This document shows, one piece after another, positions 19,147 through 26,444 of a DNA stretch of 31,416 bases. The notes under the pieces are model-generated. The model ran no database searches. It was given only the letters and a program-made list of their open reading frames with translations, and had not been told where the DNA came from. How positions within the stretch are numbered: position 1 is the stretch's first letter; every line of letters begins with the position of its first letter. The translations under genes and the position numbers were made by a program. The DNA comes from a virus, in IMG/VR virus record IMGVR_UViG_3300043571_000124, positions 1-31,416 of that record, one strand, 5' to 3'.

Positions 19147-19557
19147 TTAATAATTGGCATATTCTTTTTTCGCATCAAAACTTGGACAAGCCTTTGCAAC
19201 GCCTTTAAAATCTTTGTGACCTTGTATAATTGCGTTAGGAAATTGTTTTTTAGCTTGTTTAATTAAGTATAAAAGACTTTCTTTTTGTTTTGGTGTTCTA
19301 GTGTCTTTTGGTTTTCCTTTTTCATCTATGCCACCAATATAACTAAAATGGATTGATTCAGAATTATAACCTTTTACACCGTTAGTTATTTGTTCGTATT
19401 TTGCCAATTCGTGAATGATTCCATTAGCGTCAATAAGTCTATGATAACCTACAGACTTCCATTTTAAAACATTTTTCCAATAGTCTAAAATACTTTGCTT
19501 TGTGGCAGTTGGTTGAGAAGCAGTACAATGAATTACTATGTAATCAATCTTTCTCAT
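19147..19557 (-). CDS. Endolysin: N-acetylmuramoyl-L-alanine amidase, 136 aa
   Basis: An Amidase_2 (T7 lysozyme-like) zinc enzyme that cuts the amide between MurNAc and L-Ala in peptidoglycan. Zinc ligands His10 (YIVIHCTAS), His114 (IQGHKDF) and Cys124 (AKACPSFD) are present. Catalytic-support residues Tyr38 (VGYHRL) and Lys122 correspond to T7 Tyr46 and Lys128. It is a single domain with no cell-wall binding module, as usual for phages of Gram-negative hosts, and has no signal peptide, so it needs a holin. Its ATG overlaps the small membrane gene before it; the holin lies one gene further up. Confidence 0.95.
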   Translation of the reverse strand: MRKIDYIVIHCTASQPTATKQSILDYWKNVLKWKSVGYHRLIDANGIIHELAKYEQITNGVKGYNSESIHFSYIGGIDEKGKPKDTRTPKQKESLLYLIKQAKKQFPNAIIQGHKDFKGVAKACPSFDAKKEYANY

Positions 19558-19714
19558 TATTCCTTTTATTTTTAATTATTTCAATTGTTTTCAAAATAGT
19601 ATAGAAAATAGAAACACAAAGTAAAACTATTTTTAAAATTGACTCTAAATTTGAAAAACTTACAGCCATTGCGATTGAGTTTAATGCGTATATTTTTAAA
19701 TCGTTATTAGTCAT
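19544..19714 (-). CDS. Second small membrane protein of lysis cassette, 56 aa
   Basis: A 56-residue frame starting MTNNDLKIYALNSIAMAVSF with one membrane segment (ILKIVLLCVSIFYTILKTIEI, about 25-45) and a charged C-terminus (KNKRNNEKD). It overlaps the holin stop by 8 bases and the amidase start by 14. Position between holin and endolysin suggests a second holin or antiholin. Confidence 0.7.
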   Translation of the reverse strand: MTNNDLKIYALNSIAMAVSFSNLESILKIVLLCVSIFYTILKTIEIIKNKRNNEKD

Positions 19715-19907
19715 TTTTCTTTACCTTCATTAAACGTTCAACAATGTTAGTTGCTCCCTCAATAGCTATATATGATGTTGCAATAATTACCCAATCAGTT
19801 GAAGTAATAACGCCACTGAACAACCCAGCAGACGCTACTACAAAAACTAATAATTTTCTACTCACCCATTTTGATAGGAACAAGTCTATTTTTTCTTTTC
19901 TACTCAT
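19707..19907 (-). CDS. Holin, 66 aa
   Basis: A small membrane protein that would form the inner-membrane lesion letting the amidase out. A basic N-terminus (MSRKEKIDLFLSKWVSRK) precedes membrane segments at about 19-36 (LLVFVVASAGLFSGVI) and 39-52 (DWVIIATSYIAIEG), and the end is charged (KVKKND). The KWVSRKLLVFV...DWVIIATxYI pattern is one I associate with phage holins of Bacteroidota. It is directly upstream of the second membrane protein and amidase. Confidence 0.85.
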   Translation of the reverse strand: MSRKEKIDLFLSKWVSRKLLVFVVASAGLFSGVITSTDWVIIATSYIAIEGATNIVERLMKVKKND

Positions 19908-20097
19908 TAGCTAAAAATTCAATAGTTTCTAATTGTGATAAATCGTGCCATATTTCATAAAAACATTCCGCAGTAAGTACATTCATTCCTACTATCCAAT
20001 TATCGTTTCCATCTTTTACAAACTCTAAAATATTTCCGTTATTTTCGTAATAATTTAAAGCGTTGTATTGCTCTGTATTTGCTTTTAATACTAACAT
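19900..20097 (-). CDS. Hypothetical protein upstream of holin, 65 aa
   Basis: MLVLKANTEQYNALNYYENN: a 65-residue acidic protein; the segment ILEFVKDGNDNWIVGMNVL resembles small proteins often found between tail genes and lysis genes in these phages. It overlaps the holin start by 8 bases and follows the fibre-like gene after 1 base. No membrane helix. Function unknown. Confidence 0.65.
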   Translation of the reverse strand: MLVLKANTEQYNALNYYENNGNILEFVKDGNDNWIVGMNVLTAECFYEIWHDLSQLETIEFLANE

Positions 20098-20098
20098 A

Positions 20099-20959
20099 TT
20101 ATAAAGAGTTTAAATAAGTGTTTACAGCGTTAACTATTGCGGTATTTTCAGCTACCATACTTGCACCATTCATATAAAATGAAATTGTGTGTGCTCCATA
20201 TCCTGAACCACTTCGTAATATTAACTGATTTGATGAAGTCATTGATGCAGATAAAGCTGTTCTACTTGCTTGCGTTGTGCCATTAAATAATTCAACATTC
20301 AAAGAACTTGTACGATGTATAGACTTCATTCCACGAGTTGAATTAAAATCAAATGCTCCACCAATTAAAGCTGTTGTTCCTTGATTGATTCTTTGGTTTG
20401 AAGAACTTGCTCTTAAAGAGTTGTTTATGTTAACAGCACTACGACCATCTAAAGCACCTGTTCCGCTTGCTGTGTCCATAAAAATATAACGACTTGCATT
20501 GTTTTGAGTATAATTAACTCCATCAGTAACAGGGTTAAAGTTAGTGTCTATATAAGCGCTACTTCCATTGCCTTGAAAACCTTTCCCACTTACAAAATTT
20601 GGAGCATTAAATAAAGTTGCAGTATGTGTAAAGTTTTTCCAATCTACACGAGCAAAATTTGAATTTGAATTTGTTGCAAAAAGATAAAAACAATCTATTT
20701 TAGTCCACGCTCCTGCATTTTTCAAATCAATAACTAACTGATTTTGTATTAATTTTTCTTCATCACTTGGTAAAGTAAAACCTAAATCAGTACCTCTGTC
20801 TAAAATGGCTTGATAATCGGTATCGTAAGCAAAACCAACAATATTAGTATCACCTGCCCAACTATCCTCGTGAATAGCACCCCAACTGATATTATTATTG
20901 ACTGCACCTTGCCCCCAACCTATATTATTATTTTTCGCTCCTTGTCCCCAATCGCTCAT
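20099..20959 (-). CDS. Fibre-like virion protein with WGQG repeats, 286 aa
   Basis: Residues 1-28 hold near-repeats WGQGAKNNNIG / WGQGAVNNNIS / WGAIHEDSWAG, an opening I associate with virion surface proteins of Bacteroidota phages. The C-terminal part (about 115-260: GKGFQGNGSSAYIDTNFNPV, GTGALDGRSAVNINN, GGAFDFNSTRGMKSIHRTS) has the look of a jelly-roll, LamG-like carbohydrate-binding domain. A receptor-binding or decoration protein is therefore likely. It lies between the connector gene and the lysis genes. It is overlapped at its start by a 41-aa frame. Sequence-level evidence for the lectin fold is suggestive only. Confidence 0.6.
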   Translation of the reverse strand: MSDWGQGAKNNNIGWGQGAVNNNISWGAIHEDSWAGDTNIVGFAYDTDYQAILDRGTDLGFTLPSDEEKLIQNQLVIDLKNAGAWTKIDCFYLFATNSNSNFARVDWKNFTHTATLFNAPNFVSGKGFQGNGSSAYIDTNFNPVTDGVNYTQNNASRYIFMDTASGTGALDGRSAVNINNSLRASSSNQRINQGTTALIGGAFDFNSTRGMKSIHRTSSLNVELFNGTTQASRTALSASMTSSNQLILRSGSGYGAHTISFYMNGASMVAENTAIVNAVNTYLNSL

Positions 20960-21053
20960 TTTGTACTTTTTTTAATTGTTCAACTTTTGCTAAATATAAA
21001 TTCAGCTTCTTAAAATTCTCTATTTTAGGTTTATTATATTTGCCAGCCACCAT
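20928..21053 (-). CDS. Possible small basic protein bridging connector and fibre genes, 41 aa
   Basis: A 41-codon frame (MVAGKYNKPKIENFKKLNLY onward) overlaps the end of the connector gene by 20 bases and the start of the fibre gene by 32. It fills an otherwise empty 74-base gap without a stop and is strongly basic, with a helix LAKVEQLKKVQNERL. It may only act as a translational bridge. No homolog known to me. Confidence 0.45.
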   Translation of the reverse strand: MVAGKYNKPKIENFKKLNLYLAKVEQLKKVQNERLGTRSEK

Positions 21054-21543
21054 AAAAATTATTAGTATCAGGATTTACGTCTTCATTTGAATTACTATTG
21101 TATTCAGGATAAGTAGATTGATTAAAACACATAAAATCAATAAACCTTTGAGTATAACTTTCTGCAATATCCCTTTCCTTTTCAACTAAGTAATCAACTT
21201 CTGCTTTATCTACGTTTGTAGCACTTTCAGAACTATGTTTAAACAATCCTTTATTACTTAAAGTATATGCTGCAAAAGGTAAATAGTAAACCATTGCCCA
21301 ATGCACGAGCATAGGTTTAATGTAAGTAACTAAAAGACTTCTATAGTCTGCAAATTCCTCATTATTTATTTCATCGCTTAAAATCAAATCTTGTAACTTT
21401 TTATATAATTGACTTCCTAAATAATTTTGAATTGTAATATCTTGACTAATTTTGATGTACTCGATAAAATCGTCAGGATCTAAATTTCCATTTGCTATTG
21501 TAAATTTCTTTACGTCTTCTGTTGATATAAGTAATGCGTACAT
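21034..21543 (-). CDS. Head-tail connector/adaptor-like protein, 169 aa
   Basis: A 169-residue helical protein starting MYALLISTEDVKKFTIANGN. The FIEYIKISQDITIQNYLGSQLYKKLQDLI segment (about 27-55) follows the I..aQ...I...LG..LY.kL pattern of small head-completion adaptors in Bacteroidota phages (a gp6-like role). The C-terminus is Asn/Asp-rich and probably disordered. It directly follows the portal gene (7 bases), where connectors belong. Assignment by pattern and position. Confidence 0.6.
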   Translation of the reverse strand: MYALLISTEDVKKFTIANGNLDPDDFIEYIKISQDITIQNYLGSQLYKKLQDLILSDEINNEEFADYRSLLVTYIKPMLVHWAMVYYLPFAAYTLSNKGLFKHSSESATNVDKAEVDYLVEKERDIAESYTQRFIDFMCFNQSTYPEYNSNSNEDVNPDTNNFYGGWQI

Positions 21544-21550
21544 AATTTAA

Positions 21551-23350
21551 TTATTTAGGTAAAAAGCCTTTATTCGGCATATCAATAGGTCTTTGAGAAA
21601 CTAATTCAGGATTTTTTATAACGTATCCGTATTGTTCAGCTTTACGCCCTGCTATTTGTTTTGCTTTTGGTGAATTAACATCTATGTTTACATTTTCAAA
21701 ACTTGCATAAACTTGCTTATTCCATCTATGGTGGCACGCTCCACCGCCTTTGTAAAACCATACGTTTACTAAAGGACTTCCGTTAGGCCCAAAACCTTTT
21801 TTTTCTCCATTTGCATTAACTCTAACCTCGTTTACTTCTTTGTTTGACATTGCTATAATATCTTCTTTTCTGTAAATCTTTTTAGCGTCAATCATTTTTT
21901 GGCAAAACTTTCTACTTTTTGAAGTTGTTTCACCTGCATAAACATATCGAGTTATAAAACGAACTCCGTCAATAGTTTCATCTTGTTGGCTTTTTGCGTT
22001 TCCTCTTGCAGTACCGGTACTAACTAAATTAATTATTTTAGATAATAAACTTTGATTTGATTCTTTAGATAACAATTCATTTTCTGCATCGTCATTATCG
22101 TAATCAACTTCGCTTTCATCAATTAAAAGCCATTTATCATTCGGTGTTTCACCTAAAGAAATTAAAGCATCCGCAACTGAATCATCTGAATTATCTTCAC
22201 TTAAACAACAAGTATGAGCCGATAATTGCATTCCTGTTTCTTCTGCTACTTGTTCAGAAGTTTGTGCATTCTCTAAATCGGTAAACTCTAAAGGCTGTAT
22301 CGTTTTAAAGTATAATTTCAATTTGATATTATTAACCGCTAAAATAGCATCTAACGCTTCAATTATTTCAATCTGATAAGGTTTGATTACTAAATTATCG
22401 TAAAGTAAAGTAGCGGTTTTTATTTCATCTGCATTGTTTGAAAATCCACCACCTGAATCACGAACTCCTAAAAGCATAGGACTTGTTACTCTATGCCCTA
22501 CAACTAATTTTTCAAAACATTCTTTTGCTAAATACTCGTAATGTTGTGGTGCATCGTTTAATGGTATATCAGTTACTTCAGTTGCGTTTTCTTTACTACT
22601 ATTAAAAGATACAATTACCTTTTGACCTTTTGCACCTGTTAATTTTCTTTTTACATCTGCAGAAATTTCTTCTCTTTTTTCTTCAGGCGGTATATTGTTA
22701 TTAAAATTTACAACTTTAGTACCTGAAAACCCATTCATTACATCGTTAATCAAATAGTCTGAAATTTCTTCTTCTAACTTTGCATAAGGTAACGCACCCG
22801 AATAATCAATCGGAGTGTAATAATGGTAACCACTTACATATGGTCTTATAATATAAAGTTCAACTTCTTTTTTATCACCAAAACCAAAAGCAGGTATTCT
22901 TTTTAATTCATCACTTGGTTTTTTATTCGCCCAATCAGGGTGATAATACCACGCTTCTATTTCGCCTTTATCGTTGCATTTTTCAGCACGTAAAGTATGC
23001 ATTGGAAAATGCTCTATAAATTTTACTTCGCCCTTTTCGTAAACAACTTGCATAGCAGCCATTCCTAAAAGTTTTCGCTCTAAAGCAACTTTCTTTAATG
23101 CGTTTGGCTTAATTATAGAAATCATTTTAGCGTACTCGTCAGGTTTTTTATTAGCGTCTAACGCTGATATACCTTTTCCGTAAATCATATTACTACAGCC
23201 TGTAATAATAGCGTTATTTGTGGTGCTATATAGATACCTGTCAATTAAAAACTGAAAGTAGTTATTATCTGCTCCATATTCCACAAAATCACCTTTTTTA
23301 CTTTCGTTAATTTGTGGACTTGTATAAGCACTTAAATTTAATACATACAT
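21551..23350 (-). CDS. Portal protein fused to a MuF-like C-terminal domain, 599 aa
   Basis: The N-terminal about 400 residues have phage portal features: EYGADNNYFQFLIDRYLYS near 23-41, NAIITGCSNMIYGKG, a clip/stem region, and HRVTSPMLLGVRDSGGGFSN near 285-304, common in Bacteroidota portals. After an acidic linker (about 405-440), the C-terminal part has SKSRKFCQKMIDAKKIYRKE, then GPNGSPLVNVWFYKGGGACHHRWNK, resembling MuF/head-morphogenesis domains with their R.FC...G...C.H core. The dodecameric portal is the DNA gate; MuF proteins are minor head proteins often carried inside. Usually these are two genes; here one. The 109-aa gene precedes it by 2 bases. Confidence 0.8.
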   Translation of the reverse strand: MYVLNLSAYTSPQINESKKGDFVEYGADNNYFQFLIDRYLYSTTNNAIITGCSNMIYGKGISALDANKKPDEYAKMISIIKPNALKKVALERKLLGMAAMQVVYEKGEVKFIEHFPMHTLRAEKCNDKGEIEAWYYHPDWANKKPSDELKRIPAFGFGDKKEVELYIIRPYVSGYHYYTPIDYSGALPYAKLEEEISDYLINDVMNGFSGTKVVNFNNNIPPEEKREEISADVKRKLTGAKGQKVIVSFNSSKENATEVTDIPLNDAPQHYEYLAKECFEKLVVGHRVTSPMLLGVRDSGGGFSNNADEIKTATLLYDNLVIKPYQIEIIEALDAILAVNNIKLKLYFKTIQPLEFTDLENAQTSEQVAEETGMQLSAHTCCLSEDNSDDSVADALISLGETPNDKWLLIDESEVDYDNDDAENELLSKESNQSLLSKIINLVSTGTARGNAKSQQDETIDGVRFITRYVYAGETTSKSRKFCQKMIDAKKIYRKEDIIAMSNKEVNEVRVNANGEKKGFGPNGSPLVNVWFYKGGGACHHRWNKQVYASFENVNIDVNSPKAKQIAGRKAEQYGYVIKNPELVSQRPIDMPNKGFLPK

Positions 23351-23352
23351 AA

Positions 23353-23682
23353 TTATTCAAATATTTTATATTCGTTTGTTGTCACGTGTTGGATATATTG
23401 TTCGTGATTTATTGTATAATCTTCTATTTTTTGATTAGTACAAAATATCTTATCTCTATAAACGACATTATCAGCATCTTTAATTGTTAGAGTATAATAT
23501 TTACTTTCTTTAATTGGAAAAATAACAGAAGTAGTAACAAAATATTTATCAATTGAAAAAACTGCATCAATTTCAGTCTCAATATTTGTTTCTTCATCAC
23601 GCAAAACAATAGTATCCGCATCGCTACCATAGATAATAGCGTTTAATGTTTGTGCGGTTTCTTGCTCTTTTAAAATAATCAT
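23353..23682 (-). CDS. Putative virion protein, 109 aa
   Basis: A 109-residue protein rich in beta strands, starting MIILKEQETAQTLNAIIYGS, with YYTLTIKDADNVVYRDKIFCTN near 63-84 and an end like YIQHVTTNEYKIF. This is a recurrent small structural protein of Bacteroidota siphophages, as I remember it, without a set function. It begins a segment after a terminator and the CTTGTTTTTA motif and is followed by the portal gene. Confidence 0.6.
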   Translation of the reverse strand: MIILKEQETAQTLNAIIYGSDADTIVLRDEETNIETEIDAVFSIDKYFVTTSVIFPIKESKYYTLTIKDADNVVYRDKIFCTNQKIEDYTINHEQYIQHVTTNEYKIFE

Positions 23683-23696
23683 ATTACTTCTTTTGG

Positions 23697-23706
23697 TAAA
23701 AACAAG
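23697..23706 (-). promoter_or_regulatory. Late motif copy 4 (CTTGTTTTTA)
   Basis: CTTGTTTTTA on the minus strand, 15 bases before the ATG at 23682, after a terminator. The neighbouring minus-strand TTAACAGAAATGTTAA (23711-23726) forms a 6-bp hairpin with a GAAA tetraloop. The downstream AAATAAA half of the motif differs here (CCAAAA). Confidence 0.4.
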
Positions 23707-23721
23707 AATTTAACATTTCTG

Positions 23722-23763
23722 TTAAAATAAAAAAAAGCGTACCAATTAAGATACGCTTTTTAA
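23722..23763 (-). terminator. Terminator after the tail-tube gene
   Basis: Arms 23732-23741 (AAAAAGCGTA) and 23752-23761 (TACGCTTTTT) form a 10-bp stem with a 10-base loop and a T run of eight on the minus strand. It follows the stop of the tail-tube-like gene (23782). Confidence 0.85.
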
Positions 23764-23781
23764 ATTCAAAACTATGAAAAA

Positions 23782-24309
23782 TTAAGAACCTAAAACCACT
23801 GTAAATCCTGCAGCCGTTAAAGTGTCACCGATAAAGTTAGCAGGTGCTTGTTCTTGTCCTGTAAGCGTTAATGTATAACCGCTTAAGTCACCCATTGCGC
23901 CACCTGTAACGATTGTACCACCTGTTACTTCGCATCCGTGTTTTAAACCTGCATAAAAGAAATTTCCGTTGTTATCTTCTACAATAACCTGTGGACGACC
24001 ATAAGCCATCAACTTCAATTCTTTATGGTCTTTAACTGTTAACTTTTTAAAAGTTAATTCTAAAACTTGTTCGTAAAATGTAGTTCCGTTTTCACGTGAA
24101 CTATTAATATTTTGAGTAAAGGTACTTGCACCTTTTAACTCATATTTGTAAGCAGTTGGAGTACCTGCTACCGCATCGATAACATCCGTATTTGTAGCGT
24201 CGTAAGTGTATCCTGTTGCATCGCCATAATTAACGAAGTAAACGTTTTTTAAACCACCTACTGAATCCTTACAAACTTCTAATCTTCCTAATGATAAATC
24301 ACAAGCCAT
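23782..24309 (-). CDS. Putative major tail (tube) protein, 175 aa
   Basis: It starts MACDLSLGRLEVCKDSVGGL and has SSRENGTTFYEQVLELTFKK near residues 69-88, then GDLSGYTLTLTGQEQAPANF near 142-161. This pattern (SRENGTtfyeQ, then GYTLTxxGxE) is one I link to tail-tube proteins of Bacteroidota siphophages. It is isolated between two terminators, as expected for a protein needed in many copies. It directly follows the capsid gene. A minor head protein is the alternative. Confidence 0.7.
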   Translation of the reverse strand: MACDLSLGRLEVCKDSVGGLKNVYFVNYGDATGYTYDATNTDVIDAVAGTPTAYKYELKGASTFTQNINSSRENGTTFYEQVLELTFKKLTVKDHKELKLMAYGRPQVIVEDNNGNFFYAGLKHGCEVTGGTIVTGGAMGDLSGYTLTLTGQEQAPANFIGDTLTAAGFTVVLGS

Positions 24310-24320
24310 ATTATTTATGT

Positions 24321-24355
24321 TTTATAAAAAAAGGGAAGGCATTTTACCTCCCCTT
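24321..24355 (-). terminator. Terminator after the major capsid gene
   Basis: Arms 24331-24339 and 24347-24355 give a 9-bp stem with a 7-base loop. The single imperfect pair is G-U only in the minus-strand RNA, followed there by a seven-T run. It lies 22 bases past the capsid stop. Confidence 0.8.
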
Positions 24356-24377
24356 CTTAAAGTTAATATTTAATTAA

Positions 24378-25310
24378 TTACGCTGGAGTATATAATACGA
24401 TTTCTGAACCGATACCATATTGAACCGCTGCAGTAAATCTCATTACAATTCTAACGTTTTGACTTCCGTCAATTTCTGACATATCAATTACTTTAACTTC
24501 ATTTTGGTCTGATAATAAACCTGTACCAAAGTATAAGTTTGATTTTTGAGCAGCCATCATATAGTTAGAAGCCAATCCGTTTGCAACAAAGATTTTAACA
24601 CCATCAAAAGATAATGAACCATTGTTAAACCATTGTGTACCCATTGCGTTAGTTCCGTTTGCTCCTAAACCTGAAGCTCCAAAACCGCCCAAAGCCCTTA
24701 CGTATGCACGTGCCACCGAGTTAGAGACATATATATACAGGTCTTCTTTTCCGTAAAGTGCAGCAGGAATAGCGTCAACTACTTTTCCTAATTCTGTGAT
24801 AACATTTGCAGCAGTAATTGTAGTACCTACTACATCGATTACAGTTGAATCAGCAGTAGCTAAAGGAACAAATCCGTTAAATTCACCTGCATTTGCAGTT
24901 GCACCTCTCCAAATGTTAGTCTCGTTTTTCTCTGCAACTTTAGCTGCAACGTGTCCGATTAAGAAATCAGCAAATGATTTTGGTAAAGTGTCAAAAGCAG
25001 ACATTCCCATTTCAATTGATTGCCAAGTTGAACGGAAATCTTTTTTACATAATTCAAGGTTAACTTGAAACTCCTCGGGAGTAATTACTCTTTCTGTAAT
25101 TGTTACAGTAGATGTAGCGTCAAAAGCACAAGTAGCATCTTTTACAATTGCATCTGTAGCAATTCTATTGATAACTGATTTGAACTTTACGTTTGGCATT
25201 ACTTCGATTCCACCATTCTCAATAGTAGAAGCCGATAATAATGCTGCAGATATGTATTTCTTTGAAAACTCACCTGCATAGGTTGTTGTAATACTTGTAG
25301 TAGTAGCCAT
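24378..25310 (-). CDS. Major capsid protein, 310 aa
   Basis: A 310-residue protein starting MATTTSITTTYAGEFSKKYI, with an HK97-type look. There is a variable N-terminus without a long delta domain, CKKDFRSTWQSIEMGMSAFD near 93-112, KVAEKNETNIWRGA near 127-140, a Gly/Ala-rich loop GGFGASGLGANGTNAMGTQW near 213-232, and a strand-rich end (IVMRFTAAVQYGIGSEIV). It forms the icosahedral shell; the scaffold-like gene lies just upstream (13 bases) and the protease three genes further up. Its own terminator follows. Family assignment by pattern, supported by position. Confidence 0.85.
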   Translation of the reverse strand: MATTTSITTTYAGEFSKKYISAALLSASTIENGGIEVMPNVKFKSVINRIATDAIVKDATCAFDATSTVTITERVITPEEFQVNLELCKKDFRSTWQSIEMGMSAFDTLPKSFADFLIGHVAAKVAEKNETNIWRGATANAGEFNGFVPLATADSTVIDVVGTTITAANVITELGKVVDAIPAALYGKEDLYIYVSNSVARAYVRALGGFGASGLGANGTNAMGTQWFNNGSLSFDGVKIFVANGLASNYMMAAQKSNLYFGTGLLSDQNEVKVIDMSEIDGSQNVRIVMRFTAAVQYGIGSEIVLYTPA

Positions 25311-25323
25311 TTTTTTTATTTAA

Positions 25324-25875
25324 TTAATTTGCGATTTTACTCATTACTCTGTCGAAAGTTGTCATTTCTCTACCTTGTGAGAAAAGTATTTTTTCAACGT
25401 TTTGTTTAGCATCAGGATTGTGTGTTAAAGGTTCAGCTGATAATTCAACTACTTCTTTAACTTCCGTTTGTTTTGCTAATTCTGTTTTTAAAGATTCGAT
25501 TTCAGCTTTTAAATCTTCAATTTCTTTTGAAAAATGTGATTCTCTTACTGTCGATTCAATTACCTTTTTAGCTGTTGCTGTTGGTTCAGCTGCTTGTTCA
25601 ACTTCTACTTCAACTTCAGGAGTTTCCTCCTCTGTTGGCATAGCTTCTTTGATTTCAGCAATTTCGCCATCAATTGCAACAACTAAAATCATTCCGTTAT
25701 CAAGAATATAATCACCTTTTGGCAATGCAACTCTATCTTCACCATTAACAATAAACACTGGTTGCTTTGCTTCGAATACTTCTGCTTCGATAACAGTACC
25801 ATTGTCTAATGTCATTTGCTCTAATTGGATTTGCATCCCTAAAAGCTTTTTGATTTCTGTTAGTACGTTTGACAT
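25324..25875 (-). CDS. Scaffold-like / head assembly protein, 183 aa
   Basis: An N-terminal beta domain (LEQMTLDNGTVIEAEVFEAK near 19-38 and VALPKGDYILDNGMILVVA near 48-66), then a Glu/Pro linker (about 78-95), then a coiled coil (KEIEDLKAEIESLKTELAKQ, 116-135). This matches proteins placed before capsid genes in Bacteroidota phages, likely scaffold or decoration. It has the full 20-base late motif before its start. The LEQMxLxDGTxIEA opening is a recurrent one. Which of scaffold or decoration cannot be told. Confidence 0.65.
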   Translation of the reverse strand: MSNVLTEIKKLLGMQIQLEQMTLDNGTVIEAEVFEAKQPVFIVNGEDRVALPKGDYILDNGMILVVAIDGEIAEIKEAMPTEEETPEVEVEVEQAAEPTATAKKVIESTVRESHFSKEIEDLKAEIESLKTELAKQTEVKEVVELSAEPLTHNPDAKQNVEKILFSQGREMTTFDRVMSKIAN

Positions 25876-25885
25876 ATTAATAATA

Positions 25886-25905
25886 TTTATTTAAAAACAA
25901 GGTTT
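25886..25905 (-). promoter_or_regulatory. Late motif copy 2, upstream of scaffold-like gene
   Basis: AAACCTTGTTTTTAAATAAA on the minus strand, identical over 20 bases to the copy at 2924-2943, ending 10 bases before the ATG at 25875. Here no terminator separates it from the preceding gene. Confidence 0.5.
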
Positions 25906-25923
25906 GTTTAATGTTGTTGTATT

Positions 25924-26247
25924 TTATAATTTATTTGCTGAATAAAAAGCATCATCTAAATTTCTTTGTCTGTCTGTAAAACTTTTAACTAATGGGAAGT
26001 CATCAGGATTTAAACCTAACTCTTTTGCTTTTTGTTTAAAATTTCCATAATTAGTATTAGCACCATCAATAGCATCTAAATAAGTTTTTTTCATTTCTGC
26101 TCTTAATGATTTTAATTTATCTAATCCTTTTTTCATTCTTACATCATCATCTTCTAAAATTTTAATTGATGATAAATCAATTTTATGCGTACCTAATTCA
26201 GTTTTAGGAAATAATTTACTGAATACTTGTTTTTCTTGTGGTGTCAT
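25924..26247 (-). CDS. Hypothetical head-module protein, 107 aa
   Basis: A 107-residue, Lys/Asp-rich helical protein starting MTPQEKQVFSKLFPKTELGT, with RMKKGLDKLKSLRAEMKKTY near 37-56, coiled-coil-like. It lies 2 bases after the Cys-rich 64-aa gene in the protease-capsid block. A head assembly role is probable from position; no family recognised. Confidence 0.6.
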   Translation of the reverse strand: MTPQEKQVFSKLFPKTELGTHKIDLSSIKILEDDDVRMKKGLDKLKSLRAEMKKTYLDAIDGANTNYGNFKQKAKELGLNPDDFPLVKSFTDRQRNLDDAFYSANKL

Positions 26248-26249
26248 TT

Positions 26250-26444
26250 TTATCCGTTTATTCTTGTTATTGTTCTTACTCCGTTGTTTTCTGTAATGGT
26301 TACGTTATCAACTCCGCTTGTTTTACCAATGCCTTGATTTTGTAAATCACCATTGCAACATTCTTTACTATAAGTGTTGTCATCACATAGACAACCACGC
26401 TTGCCACCTTTAGGACTTGTTTTACTTTTTGTTTTCGTGCTCAT
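26250..26444 (-). CDS. Cys-rich small virion-module protein, 64 aa
   Basis: A basic N-terminus (MSTKTKSKTSPKGGKRG) is followed by CLCDDNTYSKECCNGDLQNQ (18-37), with four cysteines in a CxC...CC pattern, then a beta-hairpin tail (NVTITENNGVRTITRI). The CLCxDxxYxxxCCxGxxxxQGIG pattern recurs in Bacteroidota phage and prophage structural regions, as I recall it. It may bind metal or form disulphides on the virion. It overlaps the protease gene by 23 bases. Confidence 0.65.
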   Translation of the reverse strand: MSTKTKSKTSPKGGKRGCLCDDNTYSKECCNGDLQNQGIGKTSGVDNVTITENNGVRTITRING

